Shown here: positions 62,329 to 64,000 of the stretch, piece by piece
How positions within the stretch are numbered: the first letter of the stretch is position 1
How the letters are laid out: every line of letters starts with the position of its first letter
NCBI RefSeq assembly: GCF_009766085.1
Contig: NZ_LMUF01000075.1
Location: 1-64,000, forward strand
DNA: 64,000 nucleotides
Direction of reading: 5' to 3'
Source: Burkholderia sp. S171
GTDB lineage: Bacteria > Pseudomonadota > Gammaproteobacteria > Burkholderiales > Burkholderiaceae
Notes under the pieces: model-generated
Seen by the model: only the letters and a program-made list of their open reading frames with translations
The model's database searches: none
What the model was told of the DNA's origin: nothing
Program-made: the position numbers and the translations under genes

Positions 62329-63405
62329 TCATTCTTCTTCATCTGCCACTTCGGCAACACCCGGTGCAACTGCGTCGGCCATTGCATTGACGCCCAGAGA
62401 CTCGCGAATCCGATTTTCGATTTCACGCGCCATTTCAGGATTCTCACGCAGGAATTCGCGTGCGTTGTCCTTACCCTGGCCGATCCGTTCGCCGTTATAG
62501 CTGTACCAGGCGCCTGCCTTGTCAACGAGCTTGGCCTGCACACCCAGGTCAATGATTTCGCCCTGACGCGAGATACCTTCACCGTAAAGGATGTCGAAAA
62601 TGGCTTCGCGGAACGGCGGCGCAACCTTGTTCTTCACCACCTTCACGCGGGTTTCGTTGCCGATCACTTCGTCGTTCTTCTTGATCGAACCAATACGGCG
62701 AATGTCCAGGCGCACCGATGCGTAGAACTTCAGCGCGTTACCACCCGTGGTGGTTTCCGGATTGCCGAACATCACGCCAATCTTCATGCGGATCTGGTTG
62801 ATGAAGATCACCAGGCAGTTCGTACGCTTGATCGTGCCGGTCAACTTGCGCAGTGCTTGCGACATCAAACGCGCTTGCAAACCAGGCAACGAGTCGCCCA
62901 TTTCGCCTTCGATTTCAGCCTTCGGCACCAGTGCCGCGACCGAGTCGATCACGATCATGTCGATGGAACCCGAGCGCACGAGTGCGTCGCAGATTTCCAG
63001 CGCCTGCTCGCCCGTATCCGGCTGCGAGATCAGCAGGTCCGACGCGTTCACGCCGAGCTTTTGTGCGTAAGCGATGTCGAGCGCGTGTTCCGCGTCAATA
63101 AACGCTGCCGTGCCGCCGATCTTCTGCATTTCGGCGATGACTTGCAGCGTCAGCGTGGTCTTGCCCGACGATTCCGGACCGTAGATTTCCACCACGCGTC
63201 CACGCGGCAAGCCGCCAACGCCCAATGCAATATCTAGTCCGAGCGAACCGGTCGACACCACTTGAATGTCTTCAATGGCTTCGCCAGCGCCGAGTCGCAT
63301 GATCGACCCCTTGCCGAATTGCTTCTCGATCTGCGCGAGCGCGACGGCAAGCGCCTTGCTCTTCTCTGCAGACATCCCGCCCGGGCCTTTCTTGCTATCT
63401 TCCAT
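62329..63405 (-). CDS. recA: Recombinase RecA
   Basis: 358 residues. Walker A GPESSGKTTLTLQ near 72-84, AAFIDAEHALDIAYA, the ISQPDTGEQALEI and VIDSVAALVPKAEIEG blocks, and loop L2 with NQIRMKIGVMFGNPETTTGGNALKFY. The C-terminus is acidic (EVADEEE). It forms filaments on single-stranded DNA for recombination and induces the SOS response. The start at 63405 has AAGGA 6 bases upstream; the longer frame reads into the promoter. Confidence 0.98.
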   Translation of the reverse strand: MEDSKKGPGGMSAEKSKALAVALAQIEKQFGKGSIMRLGAGEAIEDIQVVSTGSLGLDIALGVGGLPRGRVVEIYGPESSGKTTLTLQVIAEMQKIGGTAAFIDAEHALDIAYAQKLGVNASDLLISQPDTGEQALEICDALVRSGSIDMIVIDSVAALVPKAEIEGEMGDSLPGLQARLMSQALRKLTGTIKRTNCLVIFINQIRMKIGVMFGNPETTTGGNALKFYASVRLDIRRIGSIKKNDEVIGNETRVKVVKNKVAPPFREAIFDILYGEGISRQGEIIDLGVQAKLVDKAGAWYSYNGERIGQGKDNAREFLRENPEMAREIENRIRESLGVNAMADAVAPGVAEVADEEE

Positions 63406-63484
63406 GAATCGTCCTTTGCTATGATGAACGGCGTCTGGCGCATGCCCTTGGGACTTTTTCCGGTTGGGCGCACTGCTGCAGACA

Positions 63485-63500
63485 CTGTATAAAAAAACAG
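63485..63500. promoter_or_regulatory. LexA (SOS) box for recA-recX
   Basis: CTGTATAAAAAAACAG fits CTG-N10-CAG exactly and closely resembles the proteobacterial LexA consensus. It lies 80 bases before the recA start. Confidence 0.9.
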
Positions 63501-63629
63501 GTGTTTTTGCAAGTCCGATTGAAGCGCGTAGTTTCAGCGCCACGTTCGACCCCTGCGAACACCACTACACCTGGAGACCGCCGCGCCGGGCGAATTGCGG
63601 TGCCGGCAATGCCTTTTGCGCACACTACG

Positions 63630-64000
63630 ATGCGAATCCTCATTGCCGAAGACGACAGCATACTCGCGGACGGTCTCATTCGATCACTCCGCCAATCGGG
63701 CTATGCCGTGGATCACGTGCCGCACGGCGTGGACGCGGACAATGCGCTTTCGCTGCAAACTTTCGACCTTCTGATCCTCGATCTGGGCCTGCCGATGATG
63801 TCCGGCCTGGAGGTCCTGAGGCGCCTCAGAGCCCGCAATTCCCAGATGCCCGTGCTGATCCTGACGGCCGCCGACAGTGTCGACGAACGCGTCAAGGGCC
63901 TCGACCTCGGCGCCGACGACTACATGGCCAAACCGTTCGCGCTGAACGAGCTCGAAGCCCGCGTGCGCGCCCTTACCCGGCGTGGCGCAGGCGGCGGCCC
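63630..64000 (+). CDS. OmpR-family response regulator, N-terminal part (cut by the window edge)
   Basis: The first 123 codons of a receiver domain: MRILIAEDDSILADGLIRSL, phospho-Asp in LILDLGLPMMSG (about 51), Thr in LTAADS and Lys in YMAKPFALNEL. The DNA-binding domain would lie beyond 64000. A Met at 63609 is in frame too, but 63630 gives the family start. It runs divergently from recA; the kinase partner is not in the window. Confidence 0.9.
   Translation, partial: MRILIAEDDSILADGLIRSLRQSGYAVDHVPHGVDADNALSLQTFDLLILDLGLPMMSGLEVLRRLRARNSQMPVLILTAADSVDERVKGLDLGADDYMAKPFALNELEARVRALTRRGAGGG

Noticed and set aside
1..64000. Mobile elements, prophage, CRISPR, tRNA and rRNA
   Set aside because: No transposase, integrase, direct-repeat spacer array, cloverleaf ending in CCA or rRNA-like block was found while reading both strands; short RNAs could still be missed without a covariance search.

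Overview
The window looks like a chromosomal segment of a Burkholderiaceae betaproteobacterium, most likely Paraburkholderia or Caballeronia. The evidence is high GC, a smo/pol-type sugar-alcohol operon, a Bpe-like RND pump with a TetR regulator, the order pgk-pyk-fba-purC-purE-purK-tsaC/sua5, and a recA-recX pair near sucCD. Nearly everything reads as conserved core or long-resident chromosome. I saw no phage, insertion sequence, integron, CRISPR array, rRNA or tRNA.

Layout. 175-6301 (minus): polyol ABC importer operon in the order sorbitol-type dehydrogenase, binding protein, two permeases, HAD phosphatase, ATPase. 6730-9580 (plus): Zn/Mn-type metal ABC importer, whose ATPase carries a His-rich tail, ending in a coupled small VapB-like fragment. 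9588-12902 (minus): glutathione-dependent formaldehyde detoxification (fghA, frmA) and an AGE-family sugar isomerase. 13349-14722: NCS2 nucleobase permease. 14832-22052: tripartite RND pump with a divergent TetR regulator. 22071-24071: CoxG-like, DUF427 and exported CarboxypepD-like proteins. 24309-27909: PmrAB/QseBC-like two-component system followed by a DegP/MucD-type protease, with matching PmrA-like boxes in front of both transcripts. 28028-32732: MFS carrier, M20 amidohydrolase and HDAC-like deacylase under a divergent LysR gene. 32899-35935: PBP4 and a GDSL lipoprotein. 36166-46974 (minus): threonylcarbamoyl-AMP synthase, purine genes, glycolytic genes (fba, pyk, pgk) and azlCD. 47569-53548 (plus): ilvE, a zinc-finger protein, waaF, an NTF2-like protein, a YheT-like hydrolase, a conserved unknown and moaC. 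53736-57238 (minus): PglL-type O-oligosaccharyltransferase, type IV pilin, TerC. 57391-59564: sucD and sucC. 59783-63405: a DUF2889 protein, an unusually long RecX, and recA with a LexA box. 63630-64000: the start of an OmpR-family regulator cut by the window edge.

The most interesting items are the RecX protein with a roughly 390-residue disordered N-terminal region holding four near-identical heptads; the pilin/PglL pair, where the pilin has a Pro/Ser/Ala-rich tail; PmrA-like box arrays tying the sensor system to the periplasmic protease; the His tail on the metal-importer ATPase; and a dispersed intergenic repeat abutting the 3' ends of the polyol ATPase and pyruvate kinase genes. All calls come from reading the sequence and from knowledge of the families; no database search was run.
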